From positions 21,065,665 to 21,129,664 of the forward strand of contig CM119269.1 of assembly GCA_051294375.1 (NCBI GenBank): a stretch of DNA of 64,000 nt. Reading direction: 5' to 3'. Below the pieces are notes generated by a model that saw only the letters and a program-made list of their open reading frames with translations, was not told the origin of the DNA and did not search any database. The translations under genes and the position numbers were made by a program. The DNA is from Paraspadella gotoi. Taxonomy: Eukaryota > Chaetognatha. Position 1 is the stretch's first letter, and the number at the start of each line of letters is the position of its first letter. Below are positions 37,341 to 55,020 of the stretch, one piece after another.

Positions 37341-38019
37341 CTCTCTCTTCTCTTCTCCTCTCTCTCTCTCTCTCTCTCTCTCTGCGTCTCTCTCACTCTC
37401 TCTCTCTCTCATCTTCCACTGTTCATCTCAACGGCCGAACGCCTCCATGCCGGTGGATGGCATAAATGATGATGACGAACATTACGAGCAGGGCGATGTG
37501 GAAGAGCGGCACCATCGCCTTCAGGATGGAGTTGAGTACCACCTGAAGGCTGGGCACTCCGGAGACCAACCGCAGCGGACGCAAGACTCGAAAGGCTCGG
37601 AGCGCCTTCACGTCGAAGCCCTTGATCTCCAGGTAGGAAAGGGCCGTGGAGACGAGACCGATGACGACGATGACGAAGTCAAGGATGTTCCAACCGTTCC
37701 TCAAGTATGCTCCGGGATGAAAGACGAAACCGTAGGCAAGGATCTTCATCGTCGACTCGAGGGTGAAGATGACGAGGAAGATGAGTTCCACGTTTTCCAG
37801 GGTCAGGTTGACCACGTTCGAATCGTTGTTGGGGTAAGGGGTGGCGATGGCGAGAGCCACGCAGTTGGCGAAAATGGTGAGGAGAATCATCCACTCGAAC
37901 GGCTTCCACTCCACGATGCGGATGCACGCCTTGCGGACGGGGTTGTTCAGGGTCAGGCACATTAGGGAACGGGGCGGCCGAAGATCGGCCGGGCCGCCCT
38001 TTCCCTTTTTGTTCGTCAT
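26969..38019 (-). CDS. CACNA1: Voltage-gated calcium channel alpha-1 subunit, Cav1 (L-type)
   Basis: Pore-forming subunit, four repeats of six membrane segments. Exons, from the 5' end: about 37433-38019, 36773-37001, 35638-36513, 34952-35242, 33966-34216, 33281-33464, 32749-32888, 31937-32154, 31363-31736, 30672-31039, 30077-30302, 29010-29116, 28443-28645, 27720-27917 and 26969-27408; about 1560 residues. Selectivity-filter glutamates lie in TMEGW, TGEDW, TFEGW and TGEAW (EEEE, so Ca2+). L-type identity comes from [20 protein letters not shown] with [43 protein letters not shown] and the IQ-region [14 protein letters not shown]. The start (38017-38019, context GCCGCCATGA) is the first ATG after an in-frame stop, but a spliced upstream leader is possible. 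The protein stops about 75 residues after the IQ motif, far shorter than vertebrate Cav1 tails. Confidence 0.95.
28443..31039 (-). CDS. Cav1 repeat IV exons
   Basis: 30672-31039 carries the III-IV linker ([19 protein letters not shown]) and S1-S3. 30077-30302 carries S4-S5 ([20 protein letters not shown]) up to NNNFRTFPH. 29010-29116 is the pore helix and filter ([18 protein letters not shown]). 28443-28645 is S6 and the start of the C-tail ([20 protein letters not shown] through [20 protein letters not shown]). All junctions keep phase. In S6, two positions linked to dihydropyridine binding in mammals differ (FYV for FYM, LVMN for LIIN). The S3-S4 loop is only about 15 residues, unlike the Cav2 loop described separately. 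Confidence 0.93.
30340..30472. repeat. (AATC/AATA)n tetranucleotide repeat in a Cav1 intron
   Basis: Imperfect AATCAATCAATC and AATAAATC array in the intron between the repeat IV S3 and S4 exons. Confidence 0.9.
31133..31355. repeat. (GAAA)n tetranucleotide repeat in a Cav1 intron
   Basis: About 220 bases of GAAA/GGAAA units. On the minus strand this is TTTC and ends only about 8 bases before the donor at 31363. It creates Phe/Ser/Leu-rich open frames that run out of the upstream exon and are not protein. Confidence 0.95.
31363..33464 (-). CDS. Cav1 repeat III exons
   Basis: 33281-33464 is S1-S2 ([27 protein letters not shown]). 32749-32888 is S2-S4 ([26 protein letters not shown]). 31937-32154 is the rest of S4 to S5 ([20 protein letters not shown]). 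31363-31736 is the pore and S6 ([40 protein letters not shown]) ending [19 protein letters not shown]. The filter glutamate is in TFEGW. Intron phases match across all four junctions. Confidence 0.94.
33966..34216 (-). CDS. Cav1 II-III linker exon
   Basis: Encodes an acidic loop: [56 protein letters not shown], then [16 protein letters not shown] leading into repeat III S1. The acceptor (TCTTCAAG|GAGGGC) is preceded by a C-rich tract and keeps frame with EEPK of the preceding exon. No vertebrate-type coupling sequence is recognisable. Confidence 0.88.
34952..36513 (-). CDS. Cav1 repeat I S6, I-II linker with AID, and repeat II
   Basis: Exon 35638-36513 starts with repeat I S6 ([28 protein letters not shown]). 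It passes through the beta-subunit site [18 protein letters not shown] (about 36335-36285), which matches the AID consensus QQ.E..L.GY..WI...E. A charged linker and repeat II S1-S5 ([41 protein letters not shown]) follow. Exon 34952-35242 gives the pore [18 protein letters not shown] and S6 [15 protein letters not shown]. Between S6 and the AID (36340-36420) the family text is spread over three frames (GE.FSK..., KAKAR, KVRQQ), so at least two single-base errors or true frameshifts lie there. Confidence 0.92.
36773..37001 (-). CDS. Cav1 repeat I pore exon
   Basis: Encodes [57 protein letters not shown] and EGWTDTM, the extracellular turret, pore helix and filter of repeat I. It joins S5 (GLELFSG) upstream and S6 (YYMNDAVG) downstream in phase. 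Several cysteines of the turret match the family pattern. NAT is a possible glycosylation site. Confidence 0.93.
37229..37431. repeat. (CT)n microsatellite beside the repeat I exon (copy A)
   Basis: About 200 bases of CT units, abutting the damaged 3' end of the first Cav1 exon copy. Confidence 0.95.
37433..38019 (-). CDS. Cav1 first coding exon (N-terminus, repeat I S1-S5), copy A
   Basis: Starts [20 protein letters not shown], then [21 protein letters not shown]1 [14 protein letters not shown]2, S3, S4 [20 protein letters not shown] and S5 [15 protein letters not shown]. The frame is intact to YAI, but the last 30-45 bases (to about 37433) no longer read GLELFSG and the donor GG|GTGAGG is lost (TTCGGCCGTTGAGATG instead of TTCGGGTGAGGATG). 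The homologous copy B at 39513-40098 keeps the donor but carries indels. Family identity is certain; which copy is transcribed is not. Confidence 0.85.
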
Positions 38020-38798
38020 GGCGGCGGCGGCGGCGGCAGCTGCGGCGGACGTTAGTGTGGGACTTGGTCAGGGGTGGGAAGTTAAGAGTCTTAGGGGAAA
38101 TAACGCGGGTTTTTCACCCTCTGTATATGATTGGGCGAAGCAGGCACTGGAAAAGCGAAAGCTCGTAGGCACTGATTGGGTGAGACGGGCCTTTCGCCTA
38201 ATTTCTAACTCATGACGTCATATCCGCTTGGAAGGCGGCGATGGGTCCACGCCACGAGCTCATTGTTTCCCGCCGCCGTTGGATCTGAAAGAAAAAACGT
38301 TTTTTAAAAAAAAATTAATTTGACGTCGATTTATTAAAAATTTATCGGAATACAAGAGGCGAGTCGCATTGTTTGTGGACATTGGACACGGCTTTCGTCC
38401 CCGCTTCCTTAATTGCGTTGGCCCCATTACGAAGAGAAGCTTGTAAATTTTTTTTTTTAAACCGTAAAGATTTGCGTTTTTTTCAATCGATTCAGGTTAA
38501 GCACCACTACTTTTAGCACTTTCTTTAATATACATAACCTTAAAAATATATATATTTGCTACGAACGCGTCAACCAAAAAACAGCAGGCATTCGCAAATA
38601 AAAACTAATAAAGTCTTTCAGTCAATTCAGGGAACACGATGCAGTCGAAGTCTACATTTACTGTCTCAATTACTGTTGAATATGATGTCGTTTTCGATGT
38701 ACGGGTTGAACGCAAGTCGAAGGACATCCTTTCACGTTGGCGTTCAAAGCGAACTTTTTGCTCCCTTTCTCCCCTAAGAAGGGAGAGGGAGATGGAGG

Positions 38799-38919
<121 letters not shown>

Positions 38920-39345
38920 GGAATGTTTTTTTTCTCTCTTCGAAATCCATTTTTCAATCGCGATGTTTTATTTTTCCGTAACCCGTAACCTTATTTCTAG
39001 AGAACTGATTCATTTTTCAAATCCAATTTACGAAATTTTACGAGACTAAGATAGGATGATTATTTTATAAGTAATCTTTTAAAAATTTGGGAAAATAAGA
39101 AGTATAAAGCCTTTATTAAAGGAACGTAGAACACAAACATTTAGTCTGAAAAAGTCGCCAATATAAAAGAGAAAAATCAAGGATGAAATTCAAAGACAAA
39201 AACTGTACACGAAAGATCGAAATTTTGTCATTCTCATATATTAATTCTTTTCTTGTATCTAAAAAACTAAATTCACTTCGAGAAAAATAGTATAAAATAA
39301 TAAATGAAAGAATGAGAAAAAGAAAGAAAGAAAGAAAGAAAGAAA

Positions 39346-39370
39346 NNNNNNNNNNNNNNNNNNNNNNNNN
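39346..39370. other. Assembly gap (25 N) between the two copies of the Cav1 exon region
   Basis: Run of N following GAAA repeats. Confidence 1.
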
Positions 39371-39413
39371 ACTCTTTGGCATTCGTCCATCTCTAAATCT
39401 CTCTCTCTCTCTG

Positions 39414-39494
<81 letters not shown>

Positions 39495-39512
39495 CTTCAA
39501 TTTCATCCTCAC

Positions 39513-40098
39513 CCGAAAAGAGCTCCAGCCCGATGATGGCATAAATGATGATGACGAACATTACGAGCAGGGCGATGTGGAAGAGCGGCACCATCGCCTT
39601 CAGGATGGAGTTGAGTACCACCTGAAGGCTGGGCACTCCGGAGAACCAACCGCAGTGGACGCAAGACTCGAAAGGCTCGGAGCGCCTTCACGTCGAAGCC
39701 CTTGATCTCCAGGTAGGAAAGGGCCGTGGAGACGAGACCGATGACGACGATGACGAAGTCAAGGATGTTCCAACCGTTCCTCAAGTATGCTCCGGGATGA
39801 AAGACGAAACCGTAGGCAAGGATCTTCATCGTCGACTCGAGGGTGAAGATGACGAGGAAGATGAGTTCCACGTTTTCCAGGGTCAGGTTGACCACGTTCG
39901 AATCGTTGTTGGGGTAAGGGGGGCGATGGCGAGAGCCCACGCAGTTGGCGAAAATGGTGAGGAAGAATCATCCACTCGAACGGCTTCCACTCCACGATGC
40001 GGATGCACGCCTTGCGGACGGGGTTGTTCAGGTCAGGCACATTAGGGAACGGGGCGGCCGAAGATCGCCGGGCCGCCCTTTCCCTTTTTGTTCGTCAT
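39513..40098 (-). pseudogene. Second copy of the Cav1 first coding exon (copy B), frame-broken
   Basis: Encodes the same N-terminus and repeat I S1-S5 as copy A. The 3' end is correct ([15 protein letters not shown], then the donor GG|GTGAGG), but indels near 39640 (after RVLRPLRLV), 39920-39930, 39962 and 40032 break the frame. Because each copy is good where the other is bad, the true exon is probably a merge of the two. I label it pseudogene only to mark that it cannot be read as it stands. Confidence 0.6.
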
Positions 40099-42300
<2,202 letters not shown>

Positions 42301-42825
42301 TAAGAATGGAAATCCTGGACAGATGACACCGTGGTCACAATGGACAGTAGACAGCTGGACTAATAGGACTCATTGTGTGATTTTTTTTTAAATTAAGTTT
42401 GGTTAAACATACAAATGGCAACAATTTTAAAATTTATTTGCACCAATAAACATTTAAACGTATTATATCGACAAAGAGAAAGATAAAAAATAAAGACAAA
42501 TAAAAAAAAAGAGATGACGAATACGAATACAAATCCTTTGGTTGCCAATTCAGTCTTGAATTAATTTGCCGAAGTTAAAGTTATCAAAAGTCGACTCAAT
42601 CCACCGACGCAAACCTAGAAATAAAAATAGCCTCAGAGCTTCGATAGTTTAGTAGTTTTTATATTAAATCATAAACTTACATCGACGATCTTGCAAATGT
42701 TTTCACACGTAAACATCGCTTTTAGCAGAGGATCGGTTATTTTCTGTAAAAAAAAAAAGAGCAAAATACCATGTTTCATGACAACATATTCTTAATTCAT
42801 TAGAATATAAACAAGTTTGAGAAAA

Positions 42826-43000
42826 CAATTCCGGATCTGCCCAAGATCATTAGCGGTAAGCTGCTAATTAGATAATTAATTAATTAAAAAATTAAGTAAT
42901 TAATATAATCAATTAAAAAGAATAGTGAAATTGATTGACTTACCGACAATATTTTGGGGTGGGACCGACGGACCGACAAAGTGAATTAGACATAGATTAA
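42826..43000 (-). mobile_element. R2 repeat, deletion derivative
   Basis: Reverse-oriented. Contains the CCGGATCTGC-type end, AT-rich TTAATTAATT, and GACCGACGGACCGACAAAGTGAATTA, which matches the left end of R2 at 16665. Most of the interior is missing. Confidence 0.55.
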
Positions 43001-43443
43001 AAGAACTATAAAATTTGACTGAAAGAGTTAATTTCGTTTCCTCAAAAAATGTATGCCAAGAAAAAAATTTAGTTCGTTTTTATTGAAAAAAATAAAGCAG
43101 AAATATTGCAAAAAAAAAAAATAAATAAAAAATAGTGGAGCAGGTTTGGAATACCATTTGACCTCCCTATGTAACCCGCTAACCCGAATTCCCAAGACAC
43201 CACGACCCGAGGTCAGTACATTCCATGGTGCCCTTCAATCATGGAATGCGGCATACAACGTTTTTGGATGTAACTCTTTGTTGTACACTTCGGATGTCAT
43301 TTTTCATTTTTTGCGCACCGCTTTCCCCAATTTGACTTAGATGTTAGAATGGGTCGATGGCGGATATCCTGCAGATGACATTCACAGAATATCTGAACTT
43401 GGAAATATCCCTCCGTCCTGCAACTCACTCTCCCTTATGGCTG

Positions 43444-43553
43444 NNNNNNNNNNNNNNNNNNNNNNNNNNNNNNNNNNNNNNNNNNNNNNNNNNNNNNNNN
43501 NNNNNNNNNNNNNNNNNNNNNNNNNNNNNNNNNNNNNNNNNNNNNNNNNNNNN
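43444..43553. other. Assembly gap (110 N)
   Basis: Run of N. Confidence 1.
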
Positions 43554-43611
43554 TTATTAAAATTGAATAACTTCGAAAAAGGTTGGATTAAAAGATTTCA
43601 CGCTTACATTC

Positions 43612-43860
43612 TCGAAAATTGTGTATGGAATTGGTACAACCAATATAAAAATTATCCATTCATTTAATAAATAAGCTATCTTGTCCCTGACTTTGGACAG
43701 GCTTTAGTGATTTAAGTCCTCCATCACACTTACAAGATAATGCATAGCAGGTTTCTGCAAGCTTTCAATCAAGACTCTCTCGAGTATTGTTCACTCCTAG
43801 TGAACTTGGCTTCCTCATCAATGAAGTGGGTAAAATATTTCAAAGAATGTTTCAATTATA
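43612..43860 (-). repeat. Interspersed repeat R1, long copy
   Basis: Reads TTGGTACAACCAATATAAAA, CCATTCATTTAATAAATAAG, CTTTGGACAGGCTTTAG and continues to CTTCCTCATCAATGAAGTGG and TATTTCAAAGAATGTTTC. The same extended 3' part is present at 62660-62870, which sets the full unit at about 240 bases. Confidence 0.75.
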
Positions 43861-43974
43861 TGAGAGTGAGTGAATAAGAAAGCAGATTGTGAAAACCCAT
43901 TTTGGTGGTTTTTTTCCTAAATAAAATAGATACAACTAATAATTAAATTCATTTATATAATGAATTAGCTATCT

Positions 43975-44132
43975 TGTTCCTGGACATGCGCTGACGGACG
44001 GACGGACGGACATCATTTTTTTAATAATTTAATAATAGTTCGATGTTTGACATTATTGAGGGGCGCACCGATGGACCGATAAAGTGGATTATAGAGTCGG
44101 AATCTGCTGATAAGCAGATCCGACTAAAAAAC
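43975..44132 (-). mobile_element. R2 repeat, left-end fragment
   Basis: Reverse-oriented left end of R2 with the best stem-loop of the family (AGTCGGATCTGC TTATCA GCAGATTCCGACT read on the minus strand) followed by the GTCCGTCCGTCCGTC motif. Confidence 0.65.
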
Positions 44133-44418
44133 TACGCGCAAAACTTCAGACTACGGCATCGTGCAAACAAGCTATATGAAATTGATTTACCGAGCTCATA
44201 GCAGTGCACTGTGTTTGGCAAAAGGATTTCATGATAGGAGCTATGAGGGCGCTGAGGTCTGCCTGACGAGCGACTCGGACACTCGATGTTCTCTCTCTAT
44301 CATAGGCATCTCTCTCGAAAAATTCGGATAGGAGGCACTTATCGCCCCCGAGATGACCTGTCAAAGAAATGAAGAGAAACTACCTGTGAAAAGTATTTAA
44401 TACGTATGAGGTGTGAGT

Positions 44419-44422
<4 letters not shown>

Positions 44423-44498
<76 letters not shown>
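44423..44498. repeat. (GA)n microsatellite
   Basis: About 76 bases of GA. Confidence 0.95.
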
Positions 44499-44499
<1 letters not shown>

Positions 44500-44962
44500 T
44501 ATTTTGAAAATTTAATAAGCATCATAGACTAACCTGAGAAAGGACGAGGCTAAAAATAACGATAGAAATCATTTTAGATTTTTTGGGTGAAGTGAAATGG
44601 TATTTGAGGAAAAATCGCTCGATGAGGAATTGCGGTTTTTTTTTTTGGTAAATAAAAAAACAGATTCGTGAAAGAAAGGTAAGCGACTCATTTACATAAA
44701 AAGATAATGATTAACTTGCAAATGTCGTTTCGAAACAATGGCTAGATTCTTACAAGGTGAATGATAGTCGAGAAAGAAAGGATCATTGTCTCATCAGGCC
44801 TACGAAAAAATAAAACGCTCACAAACAGGACACGTTTGAGGAATAGTAAAATCGGGAAAACTAGAAACAAAAAAGCTATCTATAAATAAAGTAAACTGCG
44901 ACATTCTAAAACGCTTAAAAAAACCATGACAAACTGCATTTTAACCTGTAACTAACAAAGCA

Positions 44963-44968
44963 TTTATT
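44963..44968 (-). terminator. Candidate polyadenylation signal of rabphilin
   Basis: AATAAA on the minus strand about 120 bases beyond the rabphilin stop codon. Confidence 0.4.
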
Positions 44969-45088
44969 CCGTCCATTATTCTATTTAACTTAACGAAGTT
45001 TTTACATTTGTAATGCAAAGGTGAAGATCAAAATGAAAGAAAGATAATAATAGAAAAGAAAGACATTCTAATTGATTCATCTTCTGTC

Positions 45089-50197
<5,109 letters not shown>

Positions 50198-50917
50198 GTC
50201 GACGTTTGTAAATTCGGTGAATGAGTTATGTTTATAATTACGTATAAAGATTTAATGGCCGAGTGACGAAAATCGAGTGTTTTGAATAAATCAATTTATA
50301 GTTGTCCACGAGATTTACAAAGAATGTTTGGCTCGTTTTCCCGGATCTTTTTTCTATCGAAAAAAAATATTTTTTTTCGGTTTTACAAATGAAATTTTTT
50401 ATCATTTTGTACTTGAGCAATTGATTGTTCAAAGGTTATATAGAAGTAAATTAAAGTAGTAAGAAAAAGAGTGAGAAAAAAGTAAGTTCTTAAATCGTAG
50501 TCGGATAAAACAAAAAAATTGAGGCGTTTTTAAAATAAGCCTCTTACTCAGCGCTGATGTTGATAAACTCGTGGCGTTGTGATTTAATTCTTTTTTTTTT
50601 CGTTATCATTTATCACAATTCGGGCGCTGGCACTAAATAAAAAAAAAAATATCAGGAAAGAAAGAGAAGCAGAAAGTTGATGTACATGTAATAAAATGTG
50701 TCAGTGAGAAACAATCACGCGTTTTCGTCGTAAATAAAATGAAAAATTCATCATAAAAATTGTAAAAGAAAAAATCCAAAACAAAAAAGAAACGATGGTG
50801 CGAGAAAAAAAAAACTGTCATCGACGTTTATCGCGAGAATTTCAGAACGAAAATAGATTTTCGTAACAGAAAAAGAAAAGGGGAAAAAAGGAAAGCCTGG
50901 AATATTTTTTTTAATTT
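50198..50917. other. Rabphilin upstream region
   Basis: AT-rich 5' flank of rabphilin. No clear TATA or initiator, and no other gene seen. Confidence 0.4.
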
Positions 50918-52300
50918 TTAGTCGGATCATGTTATCAGTCCGCCCCCTCAATATTGTCGGGCAGTCACTTATATCATATCAGAACATCGAATTATGATAA
51001 ATTATGCAAAAAAAATTATGTCCGTCCGTCCGTCCGACCCACCTTAGCAAAAAACACCATTACTCGTGATTGGACGGATGGATTTGAATAAAATTTTGTG
51101 TGTGGATAGGTAAGTGTGTGATTGAGCTGGATATGAAGTTTCGATGGAATCGTCCGAGTGGAAATGAGTTTAAATGGAAAAAAACAAAAAATATAATTCA
51201 CTATTTGAAACCCAATTGCTCATGAGTGGATGGGCTGATTGACCTGGAATTTTGTATGTGGGTAGGAAAATGTGTGATTTTAACAGGAAATCAAGTTTCG
51301 ATGGAATAGTTTGAGTGGAAATGAGTTTAAATGGAAAAAAACAAAAACCTGTTTCACTAATTGATTATGTTTTTTTTCCTTTTATATTAAATGTATATGC
51401 AGGATGTATTAATAAATCAAATAATTAATCAGTTAATTAATCAATTAGTAAATAAATTAATCAATAATTAATTAATTAGTCAATCAATCCATCCATCCGT
51501 CCCACTTAGCAAAAAGCAACAATAACTGGTGATTGGCTGGTTGGATTGGAATTAAATTTTGTGCGTGGGTAGGAAAGTGTGTGATGGAATCGTGTAAGTG
51601 GAAATTATTTTAAATGGAAAAAACATAAGTCGCATTTACTAAAATCTTTTTACTTATTTTAACCAATAAATACGCTAATTAATCATAATTGGATGGATAG
51701 ATTGAGTTGAAATTTTGTTGTGTGGGTAGGAAAATGTGTGACGAAGCTTGATATAAAGTTTCGGTAGAAACATACTAGTGGAAATGAGGTTAAATGAAAA
51801 AAATATGAGTCACATTTACTTGAATCTTTTATTTATTTTAACCATGATCGATTGAGATGAAATTTTGTGAGCGGTAGGAAAGTGAGTGAAGAAGCTAGAT
51901 ATAAAGTTTGGACGGAATGCAAGTTGAAAAAATGATGCAAGTTGAAAAAATGATGCAAGTTAAAAAAATCTTAAAAGCATAAGGATCGTCGTAATTGCAT
52001 AAAAAGAGGAGAGAGAGAGAAAGAGTGAGAGAGAGAGAGAGAGAGAGTGAGAGAGAAAGAGAGAGAGAGTGAGAGAGAGAGTGAGAGAAGGAGACATAAA
52101 ATAAAATAGAGGATATTTGTTTGTTTTGATAAAATGTAAACAAAACATTTAATAACTGTCCTGACTCAATTTTAAGGACATCATGATGACAAGCTGAATA
52201 TAAATTATAATTAATTATTAAAATTAATTAATTAATTAATCGATTAATTAATTAATTAATTATCGTAGCAGATCCCGACATTGTTTGCTCAAACTTGTTT
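50918..52300 (+). mobile_element. Repeat element R2, second long copy (about 1.4 kb)
   Basis: Starts TTTTAGTCGGATCATG and continues through TCACTTATATCATATCAGAA, GTCCGTCCGTCCGTCC and at least five imperfect tandem units of 160-185 bases (about 51050, 51215, 51500, 51655 and 51840), each with GGATGGATTG, AATTTTGTGTGTGGGTAGG and AAGTTTCGATGGAAT. A GA tract (52008-52090) interrupts it. It ends at GCAGATCCCGACATTGTTTG (52267-52286). The order of parts matches the ASNS intron copy. Confidence 0.65.
52008..52090. repeat. (GA)n tract within R2 copy 2
   Basis: GA with GAGT interruptions. Confidence 0.9.
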
Positions 52301-54206
52301 TTTTAAATCCGGCTTAAAGATAGATTGTTAGCTGTTTGAGGAGACGAGGAATTCAGTGGAAACAAGTTGCTTCGTGATGAGACGAGGCGGGAGTGTTATA
52401 GTGTCCGTACGAGGATTTGAAGTGTGCCTTAACGAAATATGTCACTTGGAGACAAAGGGTGATATTGTTTTGCCGGTCGACAGATTTATTGGGCGCTCAA
52501 AAAAAAAATCCGATTTTGGTGAGTTGAAGTTTAATTGTAAAAAAAAATCTTTGTTTTATACTTAGCAATTAAAGACATAATCCTTAAAACTTTTAAGATT
52601 AAAAGTATTATTTTTAGTAAACGCTCTCCGGATTGAAGGATATAGTAAATAGTCGTTAAAAAGTCGTTCCGGTCGGTAACTGGAATAAAAGGCAGAAACA
52701 GGTTCCCTCGGGCACAAAGAGCCGATTATTTATCAGAGATTTTTCTCATATACGTAGAATAACTAGTTTACAAGTTAAAAAAGCGTAATAACTCAATCTC
52801 ATTGATTCGAGAAAAAAAATTACCATCGAAGAGACAATTTAATTGAAAATTATTTTTCAATTTAATCGAATTTCAGCTTGAAAAAAGTATATAATGGTGA
52901 GTTGGCAACATTACCAGCGAAAAGGCAGATTTGATTTTATAGCTGCTCTGTAGTTTACTGTAATAAAAGAAAAAGAACGAAAACATTTCCGGTTAAAGAG
53001 TTATTCTAGAAAAATTTGATACTTCAAGAACCCTGAATTATAAAAGTCAAAAAGATTCGAATTTATAGTTTCGGTTTTCATAAAATTTATGTCTTCATCG
53101 ATTCTTTTTTTTTTTTTTTTGGTTCCACCTCGCCAAGTTGTAAAAGTTGATCGAGTTGGTGAGCAAACAGTCGCCCTCGACAGTAATCTCCAATCTAAGC
53201 AATGAATCTCTCTCTCTCTCTTTCTCTCCCTCTCTCTCTCTTTCTCTTCTTTTCTCTTATTCTATTAATTTAAAGTTTAGTTGGCACACAAGCCTTCGTA
53301 CGATTATATTGTGTCATATTATATATTTAGGAAGTTTTTGTAACCTTAAGGGCTTGGCAGCGACGGAATATTTCTAACTGTAGGTCACTTGTTCCTAATA
53401 TATATAAGTGTAATCAGAATATCAGTGCATATTCGGACAAGGCAACTGACTGATAAACTCTATATTCTTCGTACTGGCTTTGTCTTCGCTTCGTCTAGTC
53501 TTCAATAACACAATGTTTCGCAGAGTGGTTTTCTTTACCATGTTCTGTTAAAAACAAGTGCTTTCATTACTGATTAATGTTTTTCATTGCAACACAGAAA
53601 CCTTGTTGACTTTCGATTTCAAACTGAATATCTCCTTTAATGCTCAAGGCTTGGTAAAAGATTTCCTGAGTTTTTTTCTTGACTTATAAACCTTTTGACT
53701 GGGAGCAGAATCGCGCGAAAAAAGTTCTTTTCCTCGATCATAGCGCTATTCACAGGAAAAATAGTAAAAATTGAAACAAAAGATTTAGTTAACACGGGCT
53801 GAAGATTTAAAATCACGTGCTAATTAAGTTTTAACTTAACTTAAAAAGTTAATACCAGTGAAGATTATTAAATAAATAACTTTTTGTGCCATACTTGTAT
53901 GGCACTATGTGATTATGGGGTGCCCCCTAATTTCTATTCCTACGGATGTTATTACAACGGCACAAGATCACGAGAAAAGCGTGAATGTTATTTCCATGAA
54001 AGAGCTTTTTCGATTAAATAGTAAAAGTTGTCAAAATAATACGTAACGCCTTACGCAAGTAAAAGCTTCGGGATGGATTCCATAATAGGTATTAGGTAGC
54101 TTATAAAATTATGTACATATCAAACACAGAGTGCTTATATGGTTTCTGATAATTGCAAACGATACAAGGTTATTCATCGCAAATTCGGAATCGGTTTCGA
54201 TTTTCT
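52301..54206. other. Intergenic between rabphilin and Cav2, nothing recognised
   Basis: AT-rich DNA with a short CT run (53205-53250). No exon with family signature was found. No AATAAA close to the Cav2 stop was identified. Confidence 0.4.
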
Positions 54207-55020
54207 TCAATACTTCGTCATCATCGTCTTGACTATCGTGTCGGAATTCCCAAACGCCATCTCCTCTTCTTCGTCCTCTCCGTATCGATACTGTCGCCAG
54301 TTTTCCAGGATATGAATCCCGCTGTAGATTTTCCCCACGGTCAACTGCCCCGGCTCCACCGTCGGCACCAAGACCTCCATGTTGTTTTTCGCCTGGTGCG
54401 GCCAAATCTGCCGCAGGAGGGCGCGCAGTTCCTCGTCCTTGGCGGCTTTGCTGAATGGGCGTGGCCCGCCTCTTCCGGGGTCGAAGGGAGAAAAGACGTC
54501 GTCGTCGTCGGCCAACATTTTGACGTTGAGGGATTCGCGGATGATGGCGAGGAGCGTCGTTCGGAAGTGGACGGTGTGGTCCGAGTCGACGGGCATGTCC
54601 ATCCTGGAGACAAATTTTGTGGCTGGACTGGTTTAGGAAGATATCGCACCGCATACAAACATCATTGGATTTTCTATTACTTTTTTAAAACGGGTTTCAT
54701 GAAATTTGGTACAACCAATATAAAAATTATCCATTCATTAAATAAATGAGCTATCTTGCCCCTTTGGACAGACTTTGGTGGTTTAAGGCCTCCATCACTC
54801 TTACGAGATAATAACATGACAAGACCCTACAAGCTGTTCGTGATCTTAACGAGTTAAATAATTACTCAATTAATAATTCTTTACAGCACACGCTGCAGTC
54901 GGCTACCTCACGAGACGCTTGAAGACAATCTTCTTCTGACAGTGCTTCCCGAATCCTAGAGGAGGCTCCAAATTCATCATTAGCTCTGCGATACGACGGT
55001 AGTGGAGACGCCCAGTTGCC
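54207..55020 (-). CDS. Cav2 C-terminal exons (pre-IQ and IQ-like)
   Basis: 54907-55020 encodes [38 protein letters not shown]. 54207-54603 encodes [29 protein letters not shown], an Asp-rich loop, [20 protein letters not shown] and the IQ-like [20 protein letters not shown], then an acidic end and TKY before the stop. The IQ position reads IH instead of IQ or IM, so calmodulin affinity may differ. Confidence 0.9.
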